DNA from: Rhexocercosporidium sp. MPI-PUGE-AT-0058
Lineage: Eukaryota > Ascomycota > Leotiomycetes > Helotiales
Length of the DNA stretch: 55,046 bases
Assembly (NCBI GenBank): GCA_020746875.1
Contig: JAGTJL010000049.1
Location: 1-55,046, forward strand
Direction: 5' to 3'
The notes below the pieces were generated by a model. It was not told where the DNA came from and did not search any database. It was given only the letters and a program-made list of their open reading frames with translations. Positions 1 through 11,366 of this stretch are shown here, one piece after another. The position numbers and the translations under genes were made by a program. Each line of letters starts with the position of its first letter. Positions within the stretch are counted from its first letter, which is position 1.

Positions 1-3000
1 AGTTATTAAATTAACTAAAAATAGCGTATTTACTTTTATTAATTTAATTAAAAAGGGGGTAAATAGCTTTACTTTTGAGCTTAAAAGCTTAATTAAAGGT
101 TTTAATACCTTTGAGCTCATAGGCTCGTCGACTTTTATAGCGCTTATTGCTTCGCTTAATTATTTTCCGTTCAGAGTAATAGACGGTATTTTTAATTTTA
201 ATATATTAAGTGCGCTTAGTCGGTTAATTATAATAAAACTAACGTCTTAATTTCCTTCTTCTTTTTTTAATATTTCCGTAAGATCTTTTAATATTAAGCG
301 CGGCTGGCCGACCGCTCTTTTTATATTTAAAGAGCTTAAATAAAAGAGGGTTTCGTTAAAAGTAATATTCCGAGTCATTATTATATACTGTAATTAAAGC
401 ACTTAGATTTTATAAATATTAAATAAAACGTATTTAATTAAGTAATTAAAGTGCGCTCGCGAGTTGACTTTAAAAGCTCTTTTTTAGCGGAGAGCTTCTT
501 AGTCTTTAATTATAAGGTAGGCTCTATAGCCGTACGCATATAAGTTGCTTTAGTCAAGCCGTAAATCGGTTATTAGCTTTAGCGTGAGCTTAAGGTTATA
601 ATACCGAAAATACTGCTTAAACTAGGCTTAAAATACTTTGTTTAGACTCTTAAAGCTTTTACGAGTAAATAAACTTATATTATAAAGAATAATTACTGCT
701 ATTACTAATTCCGTCTAAAGCGCCCGGAGTAAATTAGCGAAAAGGCGTATCTTAATTAATTTATCGATTATTTCTTTACTTATACGCTTAACTCCTTTAT
801 TAAATTAGTATATATATAAAGGAGCAAATTTAATATTAATATTACTTTTTTTATATTACTTTTTATATTTAATTAATTTATTAATCCTTATAATTAAAGT
901 ATTATTATTTTAGCGTATTTTGTAAACCGAAAGCCTAAATTAATATTTTATTTACGTTTTAAACGGTTTAAGAGTATTTAAAATAGCAATTAACCTTTTA
1001 GTTTTTAAAAGCCGCTTGTAGAATTTCTTATTATATTTGTTTTTAATTAATAAAAGCTAATTATTTCTATTAAACCTTATTAAAAAGTCGAATAAATCCT
1101 AAGAAATACGGTAAAAAGGACGAGTAGCTGCTTTTTTTAATTAACGACGACTTATTACTTATTATATAATAACTATTATATAATGCTTATATTTTAATTA
1201 AGTTAAGCTTTAAATCTCGACGTTACGCGCACTTTTTATTAGGTTTTTTAAAGCTTCCTTTCTTAAGTGACTTACGCGCAAATATTATAAATAAGCTTCG
1301 TTAACTCGTAGTTTTAAATATTATCTACTCGACTAAAAACTTTAGTAAATATTCTTTTTTAGCATTAGAAATATTAAAAAGCTATGATTTAAGCGAGTTA
1401 AAATGCGGTAAGTAATTAAAAAAACTAAAAAATAATTAAAAAGCTTATATTTAAAAAAAAGCTAAGTTAAACTATCGCTGTAATTACTTTAAAACTAGAT
1501 TATTCTTAATTATTCTTATACGTAAAGTATAATTTGAATTATTATATTAAACTCTTATTTATATAAAGCGAGCTTTTAAAATAATATTAATATTAAAGCC
1601 TTTAACGATTGCGACGTTTAAAAGGGTTAAATCGCTTATATTCGGTTTATTAAAGCCGTGAAGAGCACTTTTAAAGACTTGAGTACCGCGGTTTTTAATT
1701 ATTAAGCTTAACGTTCCGGCCTTAATATTATTATTCATAAAGAATTTAATAAAGTTTTCGAGAATAAGGAAAGCTTTTAAATTTATTAAATAAATAATAA
1801 CTTTATTATTAAGTAAAGTATTCTTTACGAGCGGATAGTAATTCATATTTATAATAGCGTATATCCTTATAATAACAAAAGCTTTTATAAGAAATTTAAG
1901 GCTTATAAGGTAAGCTTAAACGTTTTTAAGATATTTTGCTTTTATTAAAATAATTAACTTTAAAGCTATAAAAGCTATTAATGCTTAAATAAAAAAAGAA
2001 TTACCAAAAGGCAGTCTAAAAGCTAATTACGTTATTAATAATATATTTTTATTAAGTTTAGTAATTTCTCGGCGGAAATTAAAGAAGTCGCTTTTTAATC
2101 GAAATTAAGTCTTTTTAATTTCCTTTATTAATAATAAGTTCTTAAGATTATTTGCCGTCGAGCTGTCGTAATAATATCGAAGTTTATAATAATTAATAAC
2201 TTTATAATAGTAAAAGTAATATTTATACGGGCAGGTATTTGCTTGCGTATTTAATAATTGGTTTTATTAAATTAACAGAATTACGGGAATATTTGATTTT
2301 CTTTTAAGAATAATATATAAGCTTATTATCTTTTATTATTTAAAAGCTATAAGTAATTCTTTATTAAAAGTATATAATTAATTAACGTAATTAAATAAAA
2401 AATACTAATTTATTACCCCGAAAGTATTATTTCTTAATAATTTAAAATATCGTTCGCGCGCTTATTTTAGTACGAGCTTCTTTTATATCGCTTTAATAAA
2501 GTCAAGTATTAGTAGCGGTCCTTTAACGTCCAGTAAGTCGTATAAGAAAACATCTTAATAAGCCGCTTTTAATTCTTAAAGCTATTTTTTAAAACTAATT
2601 CGCCTTACCTTAATAATAACGAGCTTCTTTTTATAAATAAACTATACTAGCGTGCGAGTACTTATTTTTAAAGGAGCGTAATTTCTCTTAAGAATTTAAA
2701 AGAGTAATTAAAGAGTTTATAACTTTAATTAAAAGTCTTTATTTATTATCTCGGTTAATTATTTCTTTTTAATATAAGCTTACTCGTTCTCGTATTCCTT
2801 AACTACTCTTTAATAAATAAAAAGATTAATTATCTTTTGAATTTATTTATAAGTTGCTTTATAAGCTCGAGCCTTTTTCGTTTATTATACGAGCTTTTTT
2901 ACGTATTCTTTTATAAAAGTAATATATATTAAAATCATATTTTTAATTATGGCTTTTGCCGGTAATAATACGTTTAGCTTAAGGCTTTTTTCTATAAAAT

Positions 3001-3735
3001 CGCGAGTATTTTCGTCTTATTTTATTTAAGCCTAGAAATTATATTTAATAGCTTTTTTATTTTATTATATTTTTAAATCGTTTAATAATAAGAGTTTCGG
3101 TTCGGCGTCGAAAAGGTTAAGAGCAATTAATAACGTAAGATTTATTAAATTTTATATCTTATAAAAAATATAAAAGGATTTAAACGTTTAATATTAAAGA
3201 GTTTAAATGCGCTTATTATAATTAAGAGGGATTTAATTATTTAAAGAAAAAGTTAAAGTTAAATTTATTATAACGAATAAGTTATTTTTGTAAACTTTAA
3301 GTATTTAATAAGAAAAAAAGAATTAAAAAAGTATTAAATTTAGTTACTCGGCTTTTATATTTATTAAAAATAAAATCGAAGAGTTAATAAACAAATAATA
3401 ATATAAATTATATTTTATAATAAGGTAGAAAACTTTATAACGTATAATAAATGCTTTTTATTTATAAACTTGTTTTATAAGCTTTATTTAAATTAATAAC
3501 GCATAAAAGAAAGAATATTAACTTAATAATTTTGTTAACGAGGCTCATAATTATAATATAAAAGTAAATTAAAGTATTATAAGTAGTTATAATTAAATTG
3601 AAATGATTAATTATTATTCTAAAAGCTTTAAGAATTAAAAGAAAATAATTGTTCTCTTAAAGGCGGTTTATAATAGTAAAACCTAATTAGGTCACGTGCA
3701 GTGCTAAGAGAGCAGCTGCCCGTGCCTATACGACA
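1..3735 (-). mobile_element. Ty1/Copia retrotransposon, inner copy A, RIP-degraded, left end outside window
   Basis: Read on the minus strand, this copy starts at 3735 with an LTR-like terminus (TGTCGTATAGGCACG). It then runs through a gag-like region, a protease-like segment (1846-1559), the GAG-pre-integrase region (about 1350-1250) and the integrase amino-terminal region. Near 1130-1080 the frame reads TRPFYRIS-stop-DLFDF, the stop standing where copia integrases have Trp before the first catalytic Asp. Nearly all internal stops are TAA/TAG at Gln or Trp positions. The reverse transcriptase and RNase H would lie beyond base 1. Bases 1-335 continue the same element into the integrase-RT linker. 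The element cannot be functional. The copia assignment is strong; exact domain borders are approximate. Confidence 0.85.
1559..1846 (-). pseudogene. Copia Gag-Pol fragment, retropepsin-like region (copy A)
   Basis: This is the longest uninterrupted frame in copy A, 95 residues. The pattern RGTQVFKSALHGFNKP..ISDLTLLNVAIVKGFNINI matches the segment in fungal copia polyproteins that follows the protease active site and precedes the GAG-pre-integrase domain. The active-site region (Asp-Asn/Thr-Gly-Ala in the family) has decayed to Asn-Asn-Lys-Val within LLNNKVIIYLINLKA, exactly the changes that C-to-T mutation on either strand would give. It is a fragment of a polyprotein and not an independent gene. 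The homologous stretch in copy B lies at about 4960-5250. Confidence 0.75.
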
Positions 3736-6700
3736 TTAAATAAAAGAAAATTTTATTAAAAATAATATTCCGAGTTATTATTATATATTATAATTAAAGC
3801 ACTTAAATCTTATAAATATTAAATAAGACGTATTTAATTAAGTAATTAAAGTGCGCTCGCAAGTTAACTTTAAAAGCTCTCTTTTAATAAAGAGCTTCTC
3901 AGTCTTTAATTATAAAGTAAGATTTATAGCCGTATATATATAAATTATTTTAGTTAAGCCGTAAATCGGTTATTAACTTTAGTGTAAGCTTAAGGTCGTA
4001 ATACCGAAAATATTACTTAAATTAGGCTTAGAACACTTCGTTAAGACTTTTAAAGCCTTTGCGAGTAAATAGATTTATATTATAAAGAATAATTACTGTT
4101 ATTACTGATTTCGTTTAAAGCGCCCGGAGTAAATTAATAGAAAAGCGTATTTTAATTAATTTATTAATTATTTCTTTACTTACGCGCTTAGCTTCTTTAT
4201 TAAATTAATATATATATAAAGAAGTAGATTTAATATTAATACTACTTTTTTTATATTACTTTTCATATTTATTAGTTTATTAATTCTTATAACTAAAGTA
4301 TCGTTATTTTAGCGTATTTTGTAAATCGAGAGCCCGAATTAGCGTCTTGTTTACGCTTTAAACGGTTTAAAAGCATTTAAAATAATAATTAACTTTTTAA
4401 TTTTTAAAAGCCGCTTATAGAATTTCTTATTATATTTGTCTTTAATTAAATAAAGCCAGTTATTCTCGTTAAACTTTATTAAAAAGTCAAATAAATCCTA
4501 AGAAATATAATAAAAAAAGAAGTAATTACTTTTTTTAATTAACGACGATTTATTATTTATTATATTATAATTATTATATAATACTCGTATTCTAACCGAG
4601 TTAAGCTTTAAATCTCGACGTTACGGGTATTTTTTATTAAGTTTTTTAAAGCTTTCTTTTTTAAGTAACTTACGCGTAAATACTATAAATAAGCTTCGTC
4701 GACTTATAATTTTAAATATTATTTACTTAACTAAAAGTTTTAATAAATACTCTTTTTTAATATTAAAAATATTAAAAAATTATAATTTAAGCGAATTAAA
4801 ATACGGCGAGCAATTAAAAAAACCGAAAAGTAATTAAAAAGCTTATATTTAAAGAAAATTAAGTTAAATTATTATTATAATTATTTTAAAATCAGATTAT
4901 CTTTAGTTATTTTCGTGCGTAAAATATAATTTAAATTACTATATTAAACTCTTATTTATAAAAAGCAAGCTTTTGAAATAATATTAATATTAAAGCCTTC
5001 GACGACAGCGACGTTCGAGAGGATTAAATCGCTTATATTCGGTTTATTAAGGCTGTAAAAAATACCTTTAAAGACTCGAGTACCGCGGCTTTTAATTATT
5101 AAGTTTAACGTTCTGGCCTTAACGTTATTATTTGTAATAAATTTAATAAAGCTTTTAAAGACGAGGAAAGCTTTTAAATTTATTAAATAAATAATAGCTC
5201 CGTTATTAAGTAAATACTCTTTATAAGTGGATAGCGATTTATATTTATAATAACGTATACTCTTATAATAGCGAAAGTTTCGTCGAGAAATTCAAGGCTT
5301 ATAAGATAAGCCTGAACGTTTTTAGGATATTTTGCTTTTACTAAAGTAACTAGCTTTAAAATTATAAGAACTATTAATACTTAAGTAGAAAAGGAATTAC
5401 CGGAAAGTAATCCAAAAGCTAATTACTTTATTAATAATATATTTTTATTAAGTTTAATTATTTCTCGGCGGAAATTAAAGAAATCGCTTTTTAATTAAAG
5501 TCGAGTCTTTTTAATTTCTTTTATTAATAATAAGTTCTTAAAGTTATTTACCGTCGAGCTGTCGTAATAATACCGCAGTTTATAATAATTAATAGCTTTA
5601 TAATAATAAAAGTAATATTTATATAGGCAAGTATTTACTTGCGTATTTAATAATTGATTTCGTTAAACTAATAAAATTACAAGAGCATTTAATTATCCTT
5701 TAAGCGTAATATATAAGCTTATTATCTTTTATTATTTAAAAGTTATAAAAGATTCCTCGTTAAAAGTAAATAATTAATTAACGTAATTAAATAAAAAGTA
5801 TTAATTTACTACTCTAAGAGTATTATCTCTTAATAATTCAGAGTGGCGTTCGCGCGCTTATTCCGGTGCGAGCTTCTCTTATACCGCCTTAATAAAGTCA
5901 AGTATTATTAGCGGTTCTTTAACGTCCGGTAAGTCGTATAAAAGAGTATTTTAATAAGCTGCTTTTTATTTTTAAAGTTATTTTTTAAGATTAACTCGCT
6001 TTACTTTAATAATAGCGAGCTTCTTCTTATATATAAATTATACTAGCGTGCGAGCACTTATTTCTAAAAGAGCGTAATTTCTTTTAAGGATCCGAAAGAG
6101 TAATTAAAGAATTTATAATTTTAATTAAAGGTTTTTATTTATTATCTCGGTTAATTACTTTTTTTCCATATAAACTTACTCATTCTTATATTTCTTAATT
6201 ACTCTTTAATAAACAAAAGAATTAATTATCTTTTGAATTTATTTATAAATTATTTTATAAGCTCGAGCTTTTTCCGTCTATTATATAAACTTTACGTATT
6301 CTTTTATAAAAGTAATATATATTAAAATTATATTCTTAATTATAGCTTTTGTCAATAGTAATACGCTCGGCTTAAAGCTTTTTTTTATAAAATCGCGAGT
6401 ATTTTCGTCTTACTTTATTTAAGCCTAAAAGTTATATTTAATAGCTTCTTTATTTTATTATACTCTTAAATCGTTTAATAATAAAGGTTTCGATTCAGCG
6501 TCAAAAAAGTTAAAAGTAATTAATAATGTAAGATTTACTGAATTTTATATTTTATAAAAAATATAAAAAGATTTAAACGCTTAATATTAAGGAATTTAAG
6601 TGCGCTTATTATAATTAAGAAGAGTTCGATTATTTAAAGAAAAAGCTAAAATTAAGTTTATTATAATAAAAGAGTTACTTTCGTAAGCTTTGAGTATTTA

Positions 6701-7128
6701 ATAAAAGAAAAAGGATTAAAGAAGTATTGAGTCCAGTTACTCGGCTTTTATACTTATTTAAAATAGAATCGAAGAGTTAATAAAAAATAATAATATAAAT
6801 TATATTTTATAATAAAGTAGAAAACTCTATAACGTATAATAAATACTCTTTACTTATAGACTTACCTTATAGGTTTTATTTAAATTAATAGTATATAAAA
6901 AGAAGAATACTAACTTAATAACTTCGTTAACGGAGCTCATAATTATAATATAAAAGTAAATTAAAGCACTGCGAGTAATTATAATTAAATTAAAAATAAT
7001 TAATTATTATTCTTTTAGCTTTAAGAATTAAGAGAAAATAATTATTCTCCTAAAGGCGGTCTACAGTAGCAGAACCTAATTAGGTCACGTGCAGTGCCAA
7101 GAGAGCAGCTGCACGTGCCTATACGACA
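3736..7128 (-). mobile_element. Ty1/Copia retrotransposon, outer copy B, 5' part, RIP-degraded
   Basis: This 3393-bp segment repeats 336-3735 in the same orientation, differing mainly by transitions. On the minus strand it begins at 7128 with the same LTR terminus, followed by gag, protease-like (about 5250-4960) and integrase (about 4750-4400) sequence. It stops abruptly at 3736, directly against the outer end of copy A's LTR. A frame beginning ATGAGCTCCGTTAACG near 6950 on the minus strand is a plausible gag start. The remainder of copy B is predicted to lie left of base 1, beyond copy A. Both copies are inactive. Confidence 0.82.
7083..7119. repeat. Hairpin at the Copia LTR terminus
   Basis: GGTCACGTGCAG (7083-7094) pairs with CTGCACGTGCC (7109-7119) across a 14-nt loop, next to the terminal TATACGACA. 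The equivalent site in copy A (about 3683-3722) is the same but with CCCGTG in one arm. Both arms contain CACGTG. This GC-rich palindrome stands out in AT-rich DNA and has largely escaped decay. It is probably part of the LTR U3/promoter region, but no function is shown. Confidence 0.55.
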
Positions 7129-7640
7129 GATATTAAAACAGACTCTGTGTATAAAAGTAATAAATAAAAGCTGCATCCGTTATAAAACGAATAAGAAATT
7201 AATAATTGCAGGTCGAGTTCTACAGTCTCGATCGCGAGTAATATCTAGCAGTATCGTAAGTTCTATAAACAAACGTTTTACAACTTTAATACGAAAACTA
7301 CTTCAGAGTATTAATAAATCAAGTTTATAATAAAGAAAAGCCAGCAGCAGATTTTTATTAAAAGATTAAATAATAATAAGATAAATAAACAATTGGATGT
7401 TAAACATGCACCGTATATCCCTTAAGTTGAAACTAGCTAATAAACCCGTAGCTATTATATATTAACGCTTATATTAAATGGAAAGCTCTTCCTCGCACTA
7501 ATTAATCTAAATTTATAAGTAAATTTATATTACGAGATAATAGAGACGCGAAGCTAATAAAGTACTCAGAAAGTATTGGATATTAAAATAGGAACTAAAA
7601 TATAAGTTATATATTTCATCCGTCTTTTAAATCTTATTAA
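7129..7640. other. AT-rich stretch without recognisable gene
   Basis: The sequence just outside the copia LTR is AT-rich. A 78-codon frame (7094-7330, plus) starts inside the LTR and shows no family pattern, so I treat it as chance. I see no repeats or other signals here. Confidence 0.4.
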
Positions 7641-8570
7641 ATATTTATTAACAGAAGCTAATGATTTCGCAAACTAATTTTTATTAGCAGAAATAATCGG
7701 CACCGATATCTCTTTTACTTAGCTTACTTTTGTCCTTCCGAATCTCAAGTTTAAGCTCGACGATACTCAGCTTAAGTGGACTTATTAATTAAATAGTTTC
7801 GAATATATTTATATACGCTGCCTGCTTAGCGTAATCCAAGATTAAACATACTTCTACCGTAAGATCTATAAGTAAGTTTGCCCTTATAAGACTTAAACAC
7901 GCTTATACTCAAAGAAAGTATTTAAATATATTAAGCCCGGAAGATATATTAAATATCTTGAAATTTTAATTATATTTAAATCCGAAAATAACTTTATAAT
8001 AGAAGACTACTTTATAACGTAATAATCTAAGACGCTTTTTAACGCTGCCGAGCGGCTCGGCAAAACCTTCGCTATTTACGACTTTAATCGCAAGATAATT
8101 ACTAATATAAGCTTCGTCGATATTATAAAGAAGAAGTTCAAAGTTCCGGTTAGTAGATAGCCGAATAATCCGAAGATAAAAGAATTAGAATAATAAAATA
8201 TACTATTTTATTTTAAGAAATTAAAAAGTTGGAATTTATATTTATTAAATATAATTTTAAAAGTATATAATATCCGAAATTCGGAAGGGAGATATTATAA
8301 TAAGACAATGTATTAACGTAAAGTAATAGTCGTACGAAGAAATCTAGGCGTATATTATAATAATGCGCAAGTAGATTTTAAACCGGAAGAATTACGCTTA
8401 TTATAATATATACGTCTTGCTTTTATGGCTTCTTTTTTACGTTAAGGACTTATTAACGCGGAGTAATAATATTATTTACGGATAAAAATTAAAGGAACTT
8501 TTAATATAACTGCCTAACGATTAAAGACAAGTTATTACTTTATAATATTCGCTATTTAAAGAATTATAAG
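7640..8570 (+). pseudogene. Unidentified degenerate coding relic
   Basis: A plus-strand frame can be followed with stops only as TAA/TAG. Readable pieces include KFKLDDTQLKW near 7750, ERLGKTFAIYDFNRKI near 8050-8095, and VDFKPEELRLLQYIRLAF near 8375-8425. Such amphipathic, charged stretches separated only by RIP-type stops indicate former protein-coding DNA. I do not recognise the family. It ends where base composition becomes normal, near 8600. It could be part of a transposon or of a subtelomeric gene family. Confidence 0.4.
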
Positions 8571-8694
8571 TAAGGATTATTATTTTAAAGCCTTAGCGTG
8601 CAAAGCGCGCTACCAAACATCCGATATCACTTATTTATCTACATTTACTTTCCTTTTTTGCAAGTTTCAGGGCACCAGCATGCGCAGCGCGCGT

Positions 8695-8737
8695 TACTAG
8701 TGTTCATTCATTTATTCATTCATTTATTCATACTCGG
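8695..8737. repeat. ATTC/ATTT simple repeat at LINE 3' end
   Basis: The sequence TTCATTCATTTATTCATTC and its continuation form an irregular tetranucleotide repeat. On the minus strand it reads as GAATGAATAAAT units, a typical tail for fungal LINEs. Confidence 0.55.
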
Positions 8738-8973
8738 TTCCAGCTATCCACCGTAAGACTGCTATGCCGGCATAGTCCAGCTTCGGCGCCAGTTACTGAA
8801 GTGCGCGTTACCGCATTCGGTAATTCGCACTTTACTTTATTACTTTACAGTAACTAGCAACTTCTTTTATTAGACGGTCTGGCTCTTATCTACGACTATT
8901 TATATAAGCGTTAAGTAAGAGTGCTTTACTTTATCCTTTAATAGTGTATTAGGCTCTTTAACTGCCGCTTCTG

Positions 8974-9261
8974 CTAGCTATTTCGTGTCCCCGTACCTTC
9001 AGTCTCCCCCCAGCGCTTTACTTCGTCTCTTTGCCTTGTAGCGCAACTCCGAAACTGCTTAAGGAAGCACGTCTGTTTTATAAATCTAATTGCCTTTATA
9101 ACTAGTTTTGGCTCGTTTAAGATTGTCTTTAGGTCTATTCGTCCTCCCCTCTTAAACACCCTTTGCCGCACGTCGTTGTATATCCGACACCTTAGTAGGA
9201 TGTGGTCTATAGTTTGCCGTCCTTCGCCGCAGTGGCATCCGGAGCTATCGACTTCCGGCAC
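8974..9261 (-). pseudogene. LINE polyprotein carboxy terminus with CCHC knuckle
   Basis: An open 95-codon frame holds Cys-x-Cys-x9-His-x4-Cys (CHCGEGRQTIDHILLRC), followed by a basic helix-rich tail. This motif terminates the polyprotein of Tad-like fungal LINEs, after RNase H. It is the last part of the truncated element and has no separate role. The listed first Met is internal; the real frame comes from the RNase H segment upstream. Confidence 0.7.
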
Positions 9262-9744
9262 TCTTCTCTTCTATAGGAAGTCTTTTAGCCTAATTTTCTC
9301 TGTGCGCATCTGGATAAGCAGAGCACTTTGTCACTTCTTTAGTCCACGGTATAGTCGTAGGATCTTGTGTAATAGCTATAAGAATGCTTAAATATAGTTC
9401 TTCTTCTTGTTTCCACTTTTTAACTGTTTGTCTATTCGGCTCTTATTTGCCTCTTGGCCTAGGTCTTCAAAGTTGCTTGTAAAGAATATGTCTTTATTTG
9501 TATGGCGTTCTCGTTTCCCTGGCTAGCTCCTGTATTTTGTTTGGCTGTTTTTTAGCCGCTCTGTCTGCGGCTTCGGCTCCTAAGATGCCCGTGTGGGCTG
9601 GCACCTATTTTAACTTGACTCGCGTCCCACGATTTCCTTGGAGTTTGTCTATGAGTTGTATCGCGTCAGCTACGATATACGCACCTGATCTGCCTATAAG
9701 GTTCTAAAATATCTAGATAGCTGCCTAGTTGTCTGTAAAGATAA

Positions 9745-9993
9745 TCAGTCTGTCTCTCTTGTCTCCTCTTTATGCGTCTTCGTCTGGAATCTGAAGGCCA
9801 ACCTAATGCCTTGTAGTTCTGCGGCATATATTATTAAGGTTTCACCGTCTCCTATATGTGTTAGCTTTGTGCATCTGGTTATAGGCGATACTGCTGCGGC
9901 TCCCACGCGATTGTCAATTCCGCTACCGTCAGTATAGACGAAGAGGCTATTCGAGGGGTGTTTAAGGAACTCCTCGTGTTGAGTTCTGGCCAT
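9745..9993 (-). pseudogene. LINE RNase H domain fragment
   Basis: An 82-codon open segment carries FVYTDGSGIDNRVGAAAV and YAAELQGIRLAF, the first two catalytic sites of retroelement RNase H1. The third Asp (LIIFTDN) lies just downstream on the minus strand, after a frame change near 9745. RNase H degrades RNA in RNA-DNA hybrids during target-primed reverse transcription. The fragment lacks a usable start and is interrupted, so it is not expected to be functional. Confidence 0.8.
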
Positions 9994-10247
9994 TTCCGAG
10001 CATGATGCAATCCTTATGTGCGGCCCTTGCCACTATGGTGGTACAAGGTAGGGTGGGATAACTTCTTGCTCCTTGATCGTCGCTCCTCGACGCTGAGGAA
10101 GTCGCCTATATATGTGTTCAAGAGGACTCAGGTAGGGATCTTGTCTCCTCTACTTCCAGCCGCCCTACCATCTTGTTCCATGCCTTTGCTCTCAAAAAAA
10201 GAGATGGTGGGGAAGAGGTTGAGCAGAAAGATGGTTATGAGAGAGTG

Positions 10248-10784
10248 CTATAGATAGTTCTCTAACAGTTTCACTACCGCCTCGTGCCCGTACTCCGCGG
10301 CCCATGACAGCGGCGTTCGTTCGTCATCGTCATCCAGGTCCACGTCGGCGCCCTTCTCTAGCAGCAGCTCCATTACGGCCACATGCCCCATCCCTGCGGC
10401 CCATGACAGCGGCGCTGCGTTACTGCCCTTCTGGTCCACGTCGGCGCCCTTCTCTAGCAGCTGCTTCACTACGGTCTCATGCCCCATCCTTGCGGCCCAT
10501 AACAGCGGCGTCCGAGCATGGATGTTCTTTGGGTTGGCGTCGGCCCCTTTCTCACACAGCAGCCACACCACATCCTCATGCCCACGAGATGCCGATTCAA
10601 GAAGGATTTCGTCCAGGTCTAAGCACTGAGCGTTTAGTTTCTTCAGCTGGCGAAGGAAAACTATCTGTGTACCACGTCGCGCCAAGATGGGCAGTATGTC
10701 AATATTTACAGCCACTTCTGTAAGGAATATGTTCCAACGTTCTACAAAGAGGGTAAAGTTAGCTGCGAATGAACCAGGCATCAT
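10248..10784 (-). CDS. Ankyrin-repeat protein (178 aa), possibly truncated
   Basis: The intact ORF starts with two ATG codons and shows normal base composition with no RIP. From about residue 65 there are three to four ankyrin repeats of about 33 residues: GHEDVVWLLCEKGADAN, GHETVVKQLLEKGADVD, GHVAVMELLLEKGADVD, then a short last one (GHEAVVKLLENYL). The TPLSWAA signature lies between them. The first 60 residues (SFAANFTLFVERWNIFLTEV) resemble no domain I know. Ankyrin repeats mediate protein binding. The last repeat stops abruptly about 100 bp from the LINE remnant, so the original gene may have been longer and cut by that insertion. An in-frame stop lies shortly upstream of the ATG. An upstream intron (CTGTAG acceptor near 10820) cannot be excluded. 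Confidence 0.65.
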   Translation of the reverse strand: MMPGSFAANFTLFVERWNIFLTEVAVNIDILPILARRGTQIVFLRQLKKLNAQCLDLDEILLESASRGHEDVVWLLCEKGADANPKNIHARTPLLWAARMGHETVVKQLLEKGADVDQKGSNAAPLSWAAGMGHVAVMELLLEKGADVDLDDDDERTPLSWAAEYGHEAVVKLLENYL

Positions 10785-11126
10785 CGTGCCATCAACGACA
10801 TAAGAGATCTACTCACTACAGACAAGTAGCCAGCTGTTTAGGTCCTTGCGCAGGATATCCTCAACTGGCCAGGACGAGAGCAACTTAGGGCTCAGGATGT
10901 GTAACATATATTGTTAGGGAGGCTTGCCAGCGCCATGATGGTATTATCCTGGTGACTCGAATCTGCGCTGTTCTTGGGTGATAGGTCCCTTCTATCTTAG
11001 AGATTGGACTCTGGGAAAAGGAAATGAGGTGTCAACCACCTCTTGCTGTTGCCTACAATGCCGTCTAATTTAATCATGATAGGTATTGAACAAAATAGAA
11101 AGGGGAACGCGTGTTGAAGGGGGATT
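10785..11126. other. Upstream region of the ankyrin ORF
   Basis: This stretch has normal composition and no recognised gene. A 65-codon minus-strand frame (10997-11194) overlaps the solo LTR and looks incidental. The region could hold the promoter or 5' exon of the ankyrin gene. Confidence 0.3.
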
Positions 11127-11361
11127 TGTTGGAATACGGCGTACTGTTTTGACCTCCTTGGCACTCTCTTAGTGTGAGCACGAGACTGTGTCACATGATG
11201 ACTGACATATCTGTCTCCTTTGTTGCCTAAGGCTGCCTACTGCTGCCTATTGCTTGTAGATACATATAAGCATCTGGAACTACAGTCTAAGAACAGTAAC
11301 TCTTCCGCGACCAATTTACCAGAATGATTGGTGATCTGACCCGTGACCTGCTCTGCTAACA
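11127..11361 (+). mobile_element. Solo LTR, 235 bp, with perfect 5-bp target-site duplication
   Basis: The segment begins TGTTGG and ends CTAACA, so it has TG...CA termini with short inverted ends. It is flanked on both sides by GGATT (11122-11126 and 11362-11366), a perfect 5-bp duplication as made by LTR-retrotransposon integrases. A TATA-like ACATATAAGCATC lies at about 11263-11275 and supports the plus orientation. No internal domain follows, so this is a recombined solo LTR. It is not RIP-mutated. The family cannot be told from the LTR alone. Confidence 0.8.
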
Positions 11362-11366
11362 GGATT

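Larger units (their letters stand above)
8690..10240 (-). mobile_element. Non-LTR (LINE, Tad1-like) retrotransposon, 5'-truncated 3' end with RNase H
   Basis: The minus strand carries the carboxy-terminal part of a LINE polyprotein. From about 10050 down it reads VPP-stop-WQGPHIRIA, then the RNase H domain: YTDGSG (first catalytic Asp), AAELQGI (catalytic Glu), LIIFTDN (second Asp) and VPAHTGILGAEAADRAAKK (the His/Asp end). A final CHCGEGRQTIDHILLRC zinc knuckle follows at about 9240-9190. The few stops (PP-stop-W, DN-stop-AAI, K-stop-VPAH) are TAG at Trp/Gln positions, so RIP-type decay is light. The endonuclease and reverse transcriptase are absent, as is usual for 5'-truncated LINE insertions. 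The 3' end appears to be a short ATTC/ATTT repeat near 8700. Confidence 0.85.

Noticed and set aside
7094..7330. 78-codon plus-strand ORF
   Set aside because: Starts inside the copia LTR and crosses its terminus; no protein-like pattern.
9176..9707. Plus-strand ORFs of about 70 codons
   Set aside because: Antisense to the LINE RNase H and zinc-knuckle region.
10304..10723. 139-codon plus-strand ORF rich in Pro/Arg/His
   Set aside because: Antisense shadow of the ankyrin-repeat ORF; its repeats simply mirror the ankyrin repeats.
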